Source of the DNA: UBA2287 sp964479665
GTDB taxonomy: Bacteria; Bacteroidota; Bacteroidia; Bacteroidales; Tenuifilaceae
Length of the DNA stretch: 64,000 bases
Assembly: GCA_964479665.1 (NCBI GenBank)
Contig: CAYZNN010000016.1
Location: 1 to 64,000 of the forward strand
Reading direction: 5' to 3'
Shown: one piece after another, positions 6,176 to 15,294 of the stretch
Layout: each line of letters opens with the position of its first letter
Position numbering within the stretch: the stretch's first letter is position 1
Notes under the pieces: model-generated
What the model saw: only the letters and a program-made list of their open reading frames with translations
The model's database searches: none
Told to the model about the DNA's origin: nothing
Made by a program: the position numbers and the translations under genes

Positions 6176-7784
6176 GTTGCAACACCCTAAAAATTTTCAC
6201 AGGCAATGCGGTATAGTCCAGCCTGCTCCTCGTCCACATTAAGCAACCCTGATTTGGTATGTTTCGATTCGGGTAGCGCGTATGTTATCTGGTGCATATT
6301 ATGTATTATTTCGGCTGCTTTCTTTAACGTTAAAGTTGAGTTTTCGGCATATAATACCCTTTCAGGTTCTTTATATATACAATAAGCCGTAAATGAGATG
6401 CAAATGTGAGCCTCATTGCGTTTGCGCAAACGGTTATAAATGGTACGTATTCGTAAATCCGTCTTAGAAGACATGCGGAATGCCTTCTCAATATGCCAGA
6501 GGTTTTTATAGTTTTCCATTACCTTATCATCGGTAAGCGTTGTATTGGTTACATAACCTTTTAGTCCGTCCCATTCTTGGTCTTGGTTGTATGTATCATA
6601 GTCGATTGCTATAACAGCATCCCCATCAAGCCCGGGATACTTGTTGTAACCTTTGTTGTTGATGCTGGACTTGGTTAACTTGCCCGATTTTACCTGCTTT
6701 TCGAGCCCATTTAAGCCCCGTTTGCGATTGTGGGCATCTGTTTTTTGCCCTGGCCCGAAAAAAATTCACGATAACTCTTGTATTCTCTGTTTTATTGAAG
6801 CTTATTGTTGTCCCATCCGTATATTTATTAGTGAGCATTTCTGATTTAATCTTTTGAGTCTCATTCTTAAGCCGTGCCCCAAGTATACATTCGTAGTGAT
6901 TGCCTTCAGGGGCTGCAATATTTTCGTTTGAGAGCAAACCAGCATCGGCCACTACTATAGGCTTGTTTAAGTTTAATTTCCGGCTTATTTTTTCGATAAA
7001 CGGGATGAGGGTATGGCCTTCGTGTGTATCTCCCTCAAAAATATCGTAACCAATGGCGTATCGGCCCAAACCAACCAGCAAACCAATATATGTTTGAGGA
7101 CATTGGTGTTTGCCATCTTTGCTAAACCCGGTTTTTCGCAAGTCATCCTCATCGCTGGCCTCAAGGTAAAGTGTGGTCATGTCGTAGAATACAACACCAA
7201 TGTTATTGTTCAGCACACGCCCGGTGTGGGCAAATGCAATTTGCTCAACTTGTGGCTTGAGTTTATCGTTCAGCTTATCTAAAACCGGTAAACAGCATCA
7301 ATATCAAGAGACATGCCCTGATATCGGTACAAATATTCAACGGTTTTAAGCTTGCTCAATGGAAAGGCCAAACGAGATACAACCAGGTGCCTGAAAAACT
7401 CTTCTGCTCTGTTTCCAAAGCCCATGTAATCGTTAATTCTGCCAAAGGTAACCTCTGGGCCAAGTGTACGACTGCTGGCATTGTTAAGCATCGCAAATGC
7501 CTGCTCAATGAATGAATCGCCCTCGCTTACAAATAGCTTGGGCTGAACCGAAACTCTTTCCATTTCCTGTCGGGCTTGGTAAACTAACTTTTCAACTTCC
7601 TGCTGCGTGGTGGCAGAACCCATCGCCTTAACGACTTTATTACGACCCTTGAGTTTCTGGATTACCTGTACAGATTGGCTTCCAGAACGATTTTTTAATT
7701 TTCTACCAAACAGGGGTAAATCTTTGCAACACCCAAATTAAAAAATATTTTCAGCATCTACAGGGGTTGTAGAAGGTGTTGCAA
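6176..7784 (-). mobile_element. Degenerate IS1634-type (IS4 superfamily) insertion sequence
   Basis: The element is bounded by a short inverted repeat: TTGCAACACC at 6177-6186 and GGTGTTGCAA at 7775-7784. A further TTGCAACACCC lies inside at about 7724-7734, so the 60 bases at its right end form an inverted pair of their own. The transposase inside is broken. I find no convincing target-site duplication. Confidence 0.6.
6187..7713 (-). pseudogene. IS1634-type transposase, frameshifted
   Basis: Read on the minus strand in three frames, this gives one IS4-superfamily DDE transposase of about 509 residues. The N-terminal part runs from about 7713 (FGRKLKNRSGS, then SVQVIQK) to a stop at 7279. 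The middle part carries the first Asp (VVFYDMTTLYLEASDEDD) and the second (KPIVVADAGLLS). The C-terminal part carries the Glu (WHIEKAFRMSSKTDLRIRTI). Frame changes fall near 7280 and near 6755, the latter beside T6 and A7 runs. The first codon reads CTG where ATG is expected. Not functional as it stands. Confidence 0.85.
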
Positions 7785-7788
7785 AAAA

Positions 7789-8757
7789 GTGCGGAAAACA
7801 GGAAAGCGCTGCTGGGCTTGTGGTAGCCTTTCGGTAATTCGATGGGGGGCTCGGGACAACAGACAAAGATTTCAGTGTAAGAATTGTGGTATTTTTTTCA
7901 CACGCAACCGCCCTGAACAGCGCATTAAGAATCGATTTGTTTGGTTCAAGAAATGGGTACTAAAGCGTCAAGCGCTCCGGCTATTAAGTCGGGATAGTGG
8001 CCTATCCATTGACACCCTGAAGCGAACCTCCTACGCCATCCTGCCACAGGCATCTGCGGTTCGAATTACCAAGCGCCAGAGGGTAAGTCTGAGGATAGAC
8101 GGCACCTACTTCAGGCAGTTTTGCCTGATATGCTATCAGGATGATATGGATGGCTACACGCAGTTGTTCCGTTTCTCCAACAGGGAAAACTATGGCGAAA
8201 TACGAGAGGATATCAGCAACCCGCTCACGTTCGGGGTACAACAGGGAAGCATAACCACGGATGAAGACAAAAGCATTCTGAAGGTGATCAAAGACGCTGC
8301 CCCTGATGTAATAGCACAGCGTTGCCTGGTTCACATTCAGCGGATGTGCCTGAAATGGCTTACCCGATACCCTAGGCATCCAGCAGTACAGGAACTCAGA
8401 GGGCTGGTGCTGCAAATACTAAAGATCAAAACCACAAACGATAGGATCTACTGGACAAAAGAGTTCGCTAACTGGGGGAATCGGCGCAAAGACTACTTGA
8501 ATAAGAAAACATTCAATCAGGATACAGGGCGGTATTGGTACACGCGTAAGCTACTCAGGAGAAGTTATCTCACCATTAAAAGGGCTTTGCCTAATATGTT
8601 TCACTACATTGCCAATCCCAGCATACCCAACTCCAATAATGGCATTGAAGGCTTCTTTAGCCATCTTATGAATCGCCTTGACCTTCACCGTGGACTAACT
8701 CTCAAGAACAGAGTGAACTTCATTAAATGGTACGTTTACCTAACGAACGAAAAATGA
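7789..8757 (+). CDS. Zinc-ribbon DDE transposase, Mutator/IS256 type (IS1249-like)
   Basis: The 322-residue protein starts with a zinc ribbon (CWACGS and CKNCGIFF, residues about 8-36). A DDE core follows: Asp in LRIDGTYF, Asp in GSITTDEDKS, the C/H motif QRCLVHIQRMC typical of Mutator-like transposases, and a late NNGIEGFFSHL with Glu, then HRGL. The start is a GTG that lies only 5 bases from the IS1634-type repeat; the natural start could have been upstream and lost. Codon use and orientation differ from the flanking genes. It may be able to transpose if its ends are intact, but I could not define clear inverted repeats. Confidence 0.8.
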   Translation: MRKTGKRCWACGSLSVIRWGARDNRQRFQCKNCGIFFTRNRPEQRIKNRFVWFKKWVLKRQALRLLSRDSGLSIDTLKRTSYAILPQASAVRITKRQRVSLRIDGTYFRQFCLICYQDDMDGYTQLFRFSNRENYGEIREDISNPLTFGVQQGSITTDEDKSILKVIKDAAPDVIAQRCLVHIQRMCLKWLTRYPRHPAVQELRGLVLQILKIKTTNDRIYWTKEFANWGNRRKDYLNKKTFNQDTGRYWYTRKLLRRSYLTIKRALPNMFHYIANPSIPNSNNGIEGFFSHLMNRLDLHRGLTLKNRVNFIKWYVYLTNEK

Positions 8758-8960
8758 GTTTTTTGCCATTGCAGCCTACCGGTTGTGCAGAAAAAAGCAG
8801 CCCTAAAATGTGGCTGCCTCAGTACAACCGTACAAGCATCAACCCTATTGCTGGCAGGTTGCGCTCCTCCAAAGCCTACGTCCTCTTCGGGTTGATGCGG
8901 CAATATAGGCAATAAAAACGAAAATCCTACCAACTATTTTTCAGCACATTACCTAAAGTT
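8758..8960. other. Spacer after the transposase, no gene seen
   Basis: About 200 bases, probably including the right end of the insertion sequence. Short overlapping open frames on both strands look like chance. The string TTTTCAGC occurs here (about 8939), at 7749 and at 6168, and may be a trace of element ends. Confidence 0.4.
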
Positions 8961-8961
8961 T

Positions 8962-8990
8962 AAGGACCGGTTTTAAATCGGCCCTTTTTT
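8962..8990. terminator. Hairpin terminator behind frr
   Basis: AAGGACCG (8962-8969) pairs with CGGCCCTT (8979-8986). On the plus strand there is one A-C mismatch, followed by a T run (8985-8990). On the minus strand the mismatch becomes a G-U pair and it lies directly after the frr stop. It probably ends frr and may block transcription from the insertion sequence. Confidence 0.5.
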
Positions 8991-9560
8991 CTATACGGTT
9001 AAAATTTCTTGCTCCTTCTTAATAAGCAAATCATCTACCTTCTTGCTATAGCTATCGGTAAGTTTCTGAACTTTAGCCTCAGCGTCCTTGGCTAAGTCCT
9101 CGGCCAAACCATCCTTTTCGAGTTTTTTAAACTCCTCATTGGCGTCGCGGCGGGCATTTCGAATGCTTACTTTTGCGTTTTCTCCCTCCTGTTTAACCTG
9201 CTTAACGAGCTGCTTACGGCGTTCTTCAGTGAGGGGTGGCACCATAATACGGATGGTTTCCCCATTGTTTTGGGGATTAAACCCGAGGTTTGCAGCCATA
9301 ATGGCCTTTTCAATGATTGGAATCATATTCTTTTCCCATGGCTGCACGCCAATGGTGCGGGCATCGGGTGTGCCAACACTTGCCACTTGTTGGAGCGGAG
9401 TAAGCGTTCCATAATAGTCGACCATTATGCTCGAGAGCATGGCTGGATTTGCTTTACCTGCACGAATAACGCGAAGCTCATTGTCGAGGTGTGTAATGGC
9501 TTTCTCCATTCTTTCCTTTGCAACATCAATTACAAAGTCTGCATCTTCTTTTTGCTTCAT
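8991..9560 (-). CDS. frr: Ribosome recycling factor
   Basis: Frees ribosomes from mRNA after termination, together with EF-G. At 189 residues it is close to the standard 185. Signature segments are present: HLDNELRVIRAGKANPAML, VDYYGTLTPLQQVASV, the PWEKNMI motif, and the C-terminal helix with KEQEIL. It lies downstream of pyrH in the same orientation, the usual pyrH-frr pairing in bacteria. Confidence 0.97.
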   Translation of the reverse strand: MKQKEDADFVIDVAKERMEKAITHLDNELRVIRAGKANPAMLSSIMVDYYGTLTPLQQVASVGTPDARTIGVQPWEKNMIPIIEKAIMAANLGFNPQNNGETIRIMVPPLTEERRKQLVKQVKQEGENAKVSIRNARRDANEEFKKLEKDGLAEDLAKDAEAKVQKLTDSYSKKVDDLLIKKEQEILTV

Positions 9561-9596
9561 GGCTTTTTTGATTTTACAAATAACAAGCTAAAGTAT

Positions 9597-10307
9597 TCAA
9601 TTTTTTACTATAGTTCCTATATTTTCGCCTGAAATCAGGCGTATAAGATTGCCATCGGAATTCATATCGAAAACAATGATGGGAAGGTTGTTCTCTTGGC
9701 ACATTGTAAATGCTGTTAAGTCCATTACCTTAAGTTTCTTTTCGTATGCTTCGGCAAAAGTAAGGGTTTGGTACCTAGTAGCAGATGAGTCCTTTTCGGG
9801 ATCGGCTGTGTAAACACCATCTACACGAGTTCCTTTTAAAAGGGCTTCCGCTTCAATTTCAACACCCCTTAAAGCCGAAGCAGTATCGGTTGTGAAAAAA
9901 GGATTTCCGGTACCACCGGCAATAATAACCACATAGCCTTGTTTAAATAGTTCGAGGGCTTTTGCTTTGGTATACACTTCGCCAACTGGTTCCATTTTAG
10001 TGGCAGTAAGTACTCGGGCCTTACCTCCGAAACTCTCAATGGCGCTTTGAATTGCTAAAGAGTTTATAACGGTTGCCAGCATTCCCATTTGGTCGCCTTT
10101 TACCCTGTCGAACCCTTTAGACACGCCACTAAGTCCACGAAAAATATTACCACCTCCAATTACAATTCCAATCTCCACTCCTGCTTGAGCTGCCTCCCAT
10201 ATTTGTTTAGCATAGGAATTTAATATTGTTGTGTTAATACCATATTTATCGTTCCCCATTAGGGCCTCGCCACTAAGTTTTAAAAGTACTCGTTTGAACC
10301 TTGGCAT
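9597..10307 (-). CDS. pyrH: UMP kinase
   Basis: Phosphorylates UMP to UDP in pyrimidine nucleotide synthesis. The 236-residue protein starts MPRFKRVLLKLSGEALMG, with the amino-acid-kinase glycine loop VIGGGNIFRG, DQMGMLATVIN and GTGNPFFTTDTA, all typical of bacterial hexameric PyrH. I trimmed 33 residues from the longest open frame; the ATG at 10307 gives the family-standard N-terminus. It is 36 bases upstream of frr and surely co-transcribed. Confidence 0.96.
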   Translation of the reverse strand: MPRFKRVLLKLSGEALMGNDKYGINTTILNSYAKQIWEAAQAGVEIGIVIGGGNIFRGLSGVSKGFDRVKGDQMGMLATVINSLAIQSAIESFGGKARVLTATKMEPVGEVYTKAKALELFKQGYVVIIAGGTGNPFFTTDTASALRGVEIEAEALLKGTRVDGVYTADPEKDSSATRYQTLTFAEAYEKKLKVMDLTAFTMCQENNLPIIVFDMNSDGNLIRLISGENIGTIVKN

Positions 10308-10430
10308 ATGAAGTGATTTTATGTTCCCAAAATTAACAAAAATGTTAAAGGGTTCAACAATTTCAAGTTGGAATAGATCATTTCTAGAAACTAAAGCCCA
10401 CTCCAAACAATTGTCATATTCAAATAAAAT

Positions 10431-11042
10431 TTAAAAATAGTTTAAAACTAAGGAAACTAAAAAAGGAACGAGGACTGTGAGAACTATTCCGTGAAAAAGT
10501 GAAACAATAGCATACTCCTTTCCAGATGCTTTGGTTATTATAGGCAGAGTAGTGTCCATGCTAGTTGCCCCACCGGCAGCAATGGGGGCCAATTTCCCAA
10601 AATAGAGTGCAAACATGGGTGCAAGCAGCAGTGTAATAAATTCGCGAATAATATTGGCAAGCAGTGCGATTATACCTAACTGTAAAGTTTCGCCTCGGGC
10701 TTGCGATATGAAAATGCTCGACAAACTATAGTAGCCAAAGCCATAACCAACGGCAATGGTATCGGAAAAAGTTTGAGTACTAAATACAAGCCAAACCAAT
10801 GCAACGCCCATAGTAGTACCCACAATAGTGGCTATAGGCACCAATAGTATTCGAAAACTAAGAGCCTTTAAAGCGACCAAAGAATTTGGGTCGGCGCCAA
10901 TTCCAACTCCAACAATGAGCATTAGGAAGTAAAGAGCATATTCGCCAGCATTTGCGCTAACCCAGCTGCCGGGAAACCAGTTAGATATTCCAAGTGCAAG
11001 CCCAAGGGCAAAGAAGGCAAGAATTATTAAACTACTCCTCAT
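10431..11042 (-). CDS. lysO: LysO-type lysine exporter, C-terminal half as separate gene
   Basis: The 203-residue membrane protein has about six hydrophobic segments. GVGIGADP, GYGFGYYSLSSIFI and GGATSMDTTLP are hallmarks of the second part of the LysO (YbjE) family, which exports lysine in E. coli as one polypeptide of about 300 residues. Here the two halves are separate genes overlapping by 11 bases. I chose the ATG at 11042 because GGAAAG lies just before it; an in-frame ATG at 11054 is the alternative. Function in lysine export is by family and adjacency. Confidence 0.85.
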   Translation of the reverse strand: MRSSLIILAFFALGLALGISNWFPGSWVSANAGEYALYFLMLIVGVGIGADPNSLVALKALSFRILLVPIATIVGTTMGVALVWLVFSTQTFSDTIAVGYGFGYYSLSSIFISQARGETLQLGIIALLANIIREFITLLLAPMFALYFGKLAPIAAGGATSMDTTLPIITKASGKEYAIVSLFHGIVLTVLVPFLVSLVLNYF

Positions 11043-11325
11043 GGTGCTTTCCAACTTTCGATTTAAACCAGAACCGATAAACTAAGGTTGCCATGACAAC
11101 GCTACCCAGCACTCCACCGAAGGCAATAATTAGCGATTCGACGCCAAGACCATGTAAATTGCCAATAACTGCCTTGTTCGCACCAGTTGACAGACCCAGA
11201 AGGAATAGGAGCAAATAAATTGCCCACATAGTTAACCTATCGTTCAGTTTTACAACACGTGTTTTGTTTCGTAAAAGAAAACCAATGAAAATTCCAACAG
11301 CCATTATGGCAACAACCTTAAGCAT
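11032..11325 (-). CDS. LysO-type lysine exporter, N-terminal half as separate gene
   Basis: A 97-residue protein with about three membrane segments (MLKVVAIMAVGIFIGFLL, WAIYLLLFLLGLSTG, VESLIIAFGGVLGSV). It corresponds to the N-terminal domain of LysO. Its stop lies inside the first codons of the downstream half (overlap 11032-11042), so the two are translationally coupled and probably form a heteromeric transporter. Split forms are known in Bacteroidota; I read this as natural, not as a frameshift, because each half has its own start and the downstream one its own binding site. Confidence 0.85.
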   Translation of the reverse strand: MLKVVAIMAVGIFIGFLLRNKTRVVKLNDRLTMWAIYLLLFLLGLSTGANKAVIGNLHGLGVESLIIAFGGVLGSVVMATLVYRFWFKSKVGKHHEE

Positions 11326-11335
11326 ATTTCTGATG

Positions 11336-12241
11336 TTAAAAAAGGGGCGAAGGGTACTTTCCGCTATTTACCAATTTATGCAGTCGCTCAACAACCATTG
11401 GCTTATCGCCAGGATAAGTTACCCCAAACCATTGGGCTGTTGAAGGAAGCACCTTACAGGTTGCATTTGAACCTTTTATTAACTTATTTACTACTGTTGG
11501 AATATAGAACTCGGCTTTGGGATCGGCGAGCGAGCCACCTAAGAACTCATTGAGCATGGAATCGATATGGTTAAATAAGTCGGGAGTAAAGCCCCAGCAA
11601 TTCATAGAAACAAGCGACTCCGAGTTTAACTCAATCATATCACCGTTTTGTTCTTTAAAAACAATGATATGGTTTGAATGTTGAATTTGGGTGCGCTCAA
11701 CCACGTCAACAAGCATCGAATTCTGGTCGACGGTACAAACCCCACGCGAAACATAACCCTCTTCGCTTAGGGTATTTGCCAACCTATAGCCAACCATAAA
11801 GTAGGTTCCGTTTTTCAAACCAGGTTGGGTTAATGCATTGCTTAGCACTTCGAATGCATTTTGGCCGTAAAAATCGTCGGCATTGATTACCGCAAAGGGT
11901 TCTTGTACAGCATTTCGGCAAACCCAAATGGCATGTGCAGTTCCCCAGGGTTTCACCCTTTCGGGAGGGCATGCAATACCCTTGGGTAGCATGTCAATTT
12001 CCTGATATACTATTTCGTAGGGCACTGTGCCCTTGAATGTATTTACAAAAAGGGAAATAAATTCGCTCTCAATGCTCTTTCTAATTACAAAAACAATTTT
12101 ACCAAAGCCTGCCCGAAGCGCATCGTAAACCGAATAGTGCATTATAGTTTCGCCGTTGGGGCCAAGGCCATCGACCTGCTTTAACCCTCCATAACGGCTA
12201 CCCATGCCCGCAGCAAGGATAACAAGTGTTGGTTTGCTCAT
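11336..12241 (-). CDS. Nucleotidyltransferase (sugar-1-phosphate type)
   Basis: The 301-residue protein starts MSKPTLVILAAGMGSRYGGL, the nucleotide-binding loop of the nucleoside-triphosphate transferase family, followed by GPNGETIMHYSVYDA and VINADDFYG (metal-binding Asp). Likely role: joining NTP to a sugar phosphate. The exact sugar cannot be read from sequence. I trimmed 45 residues off the longest frame to the ATG at 12241. The LysO pair follows 10 bases downstream, so an operon is possible. Confidence 0.85.
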   Translation of the reverse strand: MSKPTLVILAAGMGSRYGGLKQVDGLGPNGETIMHYSVYDALRAGFGKIVFVIRKSIESEFISLFVNTFKGTVPYEIVYQEIDMLPKGIACPPERVKPWGTAHAIWVCRNAVQEPFAVINADDFYGQNAFEVLSNALTQPGLKNGTYFMVGYRLANTLSEEGYVSRGVCTVDQNSMLVDVVERTQIQHSNHIIVFKEQNGDMIELNSESLVSMNCWGFTPDLFNHIDSMLNEFLGGSLADPKAEFYIPTVVNKLIKGSNATCKVLPSTAQWFGVTYPGDKPMVVERLHKLVNSGKYPSPLF

Positions 12242-12385
12242 GGATTTAATGTTTTGAACTGATGCAAAAATGACACTATTTATGCACATTGCAAAATTGG
12301 ACTCAGTCTCATCTTTTTTAACAGGAAAAATTAAGGGCTGAATAGGTTTTTTGAGTAATATAATTGTTACTACCAATAATTAACC

Positions 12386-14190
12386 ATGATGAAACGGTAT
12401 TTTCTTGCCCTATCGGCATCCCTTTGGTTGGCTAATGCCATTGCCAACACCAATATACTTCTTCAGCAGAATTTCGAAACCTCAACGGTTCCTCCCTCTG
12501 GGTGGAGTATTATTGACCATGATGGCGATGGAAAAAGCTGGTTTTTACGTACCGATGGGCAAACGGGATATAAGCTGGCCTGCTCGCGAAGCTACGAAAG
12601 TGGGGCGCTTACCCCGTACAATGTAATTACAACATCGGCCATCGACCTGAGTGGTTACACTTCTTCCGACAGGCTACGAGTACTATACTACATAGCTGCA
12701 ACAGGCAATACTTACTATTTGGAGCATTACAAGTTGGTGGTTTCCTCCGGAAATAGCATTAGCGATATTCAATCGGGTACCATACTTCACGAAGAAACGC
12801 TTACAGCAGCTGAAAAGGGATGGAACCTTTCGCACCGAAAATTCAGCCTTTCGGAATTTGCAGGTCAATCCGTTTATCTTTCGTGGGTACACTATAACTG
12901 CACAGATCAGGATGGATTACTGCTCGATAACATTTACATTTACGAAGGCCACGATCCTGTAAGCAACACGCCCTACACTAGTTGGGTTGTAGGCAGCACT
13001 GCCGATGCAATACCTACAGATTTTCAGGCTGGGCTGGTGTTAGCTGGAGGTGGAGGCGACAATAACGATGCAATGCGATGGATGTTAAACCGTGCTGGCG
13101 GGGGCGATGTGGTTGTGCTTTGCGCATCGGGAACCGATGGCTACAATTCCTATTTATACACCAGCCTTGGCGTAACTGTGAACTCTGTAGAAACCATTCT
13201 GGTAAACTCGCGTAATGCAGCCGAAGACCCCTACGTGGCCCAACGGGTTCGAAATGCCGAAGCCCTTTTTATTGCAGGTGGCGACCAGTACGATTACTAT
13301 TTGTATTGGAAAGATACCCCACTAATGGAAGCCATTAACTTCCTGCTTAACGAAAAAAAGGCTACTGTGGGCGGTGCTAGCGCAGGTATGGCTATTTTGG
13401 GAAAGGCTTAGTATGCACCTAGCGGTTCGGGTGCAACTTCCGCAATTGCACTTGCAAATCCTTACGCATCGAGCTTAAACATTATTGGACGTAATAATTT
13501 TCTTTCGGCGGTCTATATGAACAATGTAATTACCGATACGCACTTCGATCAGCGCGACAGAAGCGGCCGGTTATTCACCTTTTTGGCCCGAATGGTAACC
13601 GACTGGGAAATTGAAGCCGAAGGAGTAGCAGCTAATGAGTACACAACTGTTTGTGTCAACACCGATGGCAAGGCCTATGTATATGGAAACCCAGCCTACA
13701 CCGATTATGCCTATTTTCTGAGGTCGCAAGGTTGCCCCCCGAAACGTGTACCAGCGGTAGCTCGTTAAATTGGAACTGCAATCAGAGCGCTGTAAAAGTA
13801 TACAGAGTTAAAGGGAAGCAAACCAGCCCCGATTATTTCGACCTGTCAACATGGAATAGTGGTAGTGAAGGGCAATGGCAGTATTGGAATGCCCAAAATG
13901 GAATTTTAAACAAAAGGGATATTGAAACCGGCATTGACGACAACCCGCTTAATCATTTTCAGGTTTTTCCAAACCCTACACTGGGCAATTTGAATATTAC
14001 AATAGGCAGTATAGAGCGCGCTGAAATAAGCTTGTTAGACATGAACGGGAAGACTCTTTTGACATTTAACTTAGGAGAAAATTACAACGGAACTTACCTA
14101 TTTAATATTGAGCACCTAGCATCGGGAATATATATATTACAAATGCACAGAAAAGACTATGTGAAATTGGTTAAGGTGATTAAATTATAA
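12386..14190 (+). pseudogene. Secreted S51 (cyanophycinase-like) peptidase with sorting domain, broken
   Basis: The reading is one protein of about 600 residues. It has a signal peptide (residues 1-20), a jelly-roll-like adhesion domain (about 25-190), an S51 peptidase domain with the nucleophile elbow GGASAGMA (Ser332), and a C-terminal type IX secretion sorting-like domain beginning FQVFPNPTLGN. Two lesions interrupt it: an in-frame TAG at 13409-13411 after LGKA, with the frame staying open to 13768, and a frame change at a C6 run near 13735. Cyanophycinases and related S51 enzymes are serine exopeptidases. Either a decayed gene or a sequence-error victim. Confidence 0.8.
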
Positions 14191-14314
14191 GCCGAATCGA
14201 TACGGTTAAGGAACGAAGCACAGTTCCTGTCCTTACATTAGGCAAACCACATATTATTTACAGAAACTATTGTAATAGTTTGCTATTGAGAGAATGCTTC
14301 CCTTATCGAGCTCT

Positions 14315-14893
14315 TTATTTTTTTATTTTTTCGGCTAGAGTGGGGCAAACGGCAAAGTATTCAATCATGTCTTTTCTGAAAAACATACCCTTGGGCCATT
14401 TTAATTCCCCTCCGCTTTTTCGTAGAAGGTACTTCTCTTCGTTGTAGGTTGTGGTTTGTATCGTCACTCCGGGCGAGCCATTCATCCCCAACGGGCCCTG
14501 TGTTGCATACATGGCTTTATATTGATAGTTGAATACCTGTAGTTGCCCATCGGTTAACAGCTGCAGAAAAATGTAGCCACCCGACTCGAAAATGGAACTC
14601 AGGTCGCCCGGGCGCTTAACGGAGACCATACGATATTTTGTGTATTCGTATGCAAACCCGCTCTCAACAACCCGGCTTGGCAAATGAGTAGTTCTCTTTC
14701 CTTGCTCGTCGTAATATTTAATTGCTTGTTGCAGTTTATAAAAATTGACCTCCTTCGAGTAAAAACCAACGGGAATGTGTAGCGTTTCGGTGAGTGTATC
14801 CCTAGGAAGGATAATTACCCCAGAGACCTTGGCTGCCCATGAATTGGTAAAAGAGGACAACAGAAGAATTGAAAAAACGAGTTTTTTAACCAT
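14315..14893 (-). CDS. Secreted protein of unknown function
   Basis: A 192-residue protein with a clear signal peptide (MVKKLVFSILLLSSFTNSWA) and a beta-rich body. I do not recognise a family. Basic and aromatic residues are spread evenly, with no cysteine pairs and no lipobox. It stands alone, convergent with the broken peptidase upstream. Confidence 0.7.
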   Translation of the reverse strand: MVKKLVFSILLLSSFTNSWAAKVSGVIILPRDTLTETLHIPVGFYSKEVNFYKLQQAIKYYDEQGKRTTHLPSRVVESGFAYEYTKYRMVSVKRPGDLSSIFESGGYIFLQLLTDGQLQVFNYQYKAMYATQGPLGMNGSPGVTIQTTTYNEEKYLLRKSGGELKWPKGMFFRKDMIEYFAVCPTLAEKIKK

Positions 14894-15294
14894 TTAATTT
14901 AGTTTTTTAGCAATCTGTTTTACCATAATTAATTCCGCTAAAATAACCAATGGTTTTATCGCACTACCCCTATGTAGTATGTTCTAAAAAATGTTGATTG
15001 GGGTATTTGTTGTATTGATAATAAAAAATAGTTTAGAAGAATATAAAATTGAGGTAAGAATCGTTCCACGATTCAGTGGAAGCTTCACATTAAATCCGGC
15101 TAAGGCTGAATTAATTTATTTTCCTACATATTACGGGAGGGAGGGAATGAAAAGGATACAGGTTAAATAGATGAATCTCCAAAAAAATCAAGCATCTGTT
15201 TTCTCATTATATTTATTTGAACTATTAAAAACGCAAGGCTAAAACAATTTTTGTAGTTTTGGGGTGTTAACTTACAAGTTTAAAGGGGATATTA
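14894..15294. other. 400-base spacer upstream of nadB
   Basis: AT-rich, with no gene that I can support. TAGTTTTG at 15254-15261 fits the Bacteroidota -7 consensus, 34 bases before the nadB start, but without a good upstream TTG. An AAAGGGGAT segment just before the ATG may be a weak ribosome-binding site. Confidence 0.4.

Noticed and set aside
14265..14282. Perfect hairpin AAACTATT-GT-AATAGTTT
   Set aside because: No T run on either side at the right distance; AT-rich, so it may be chance.
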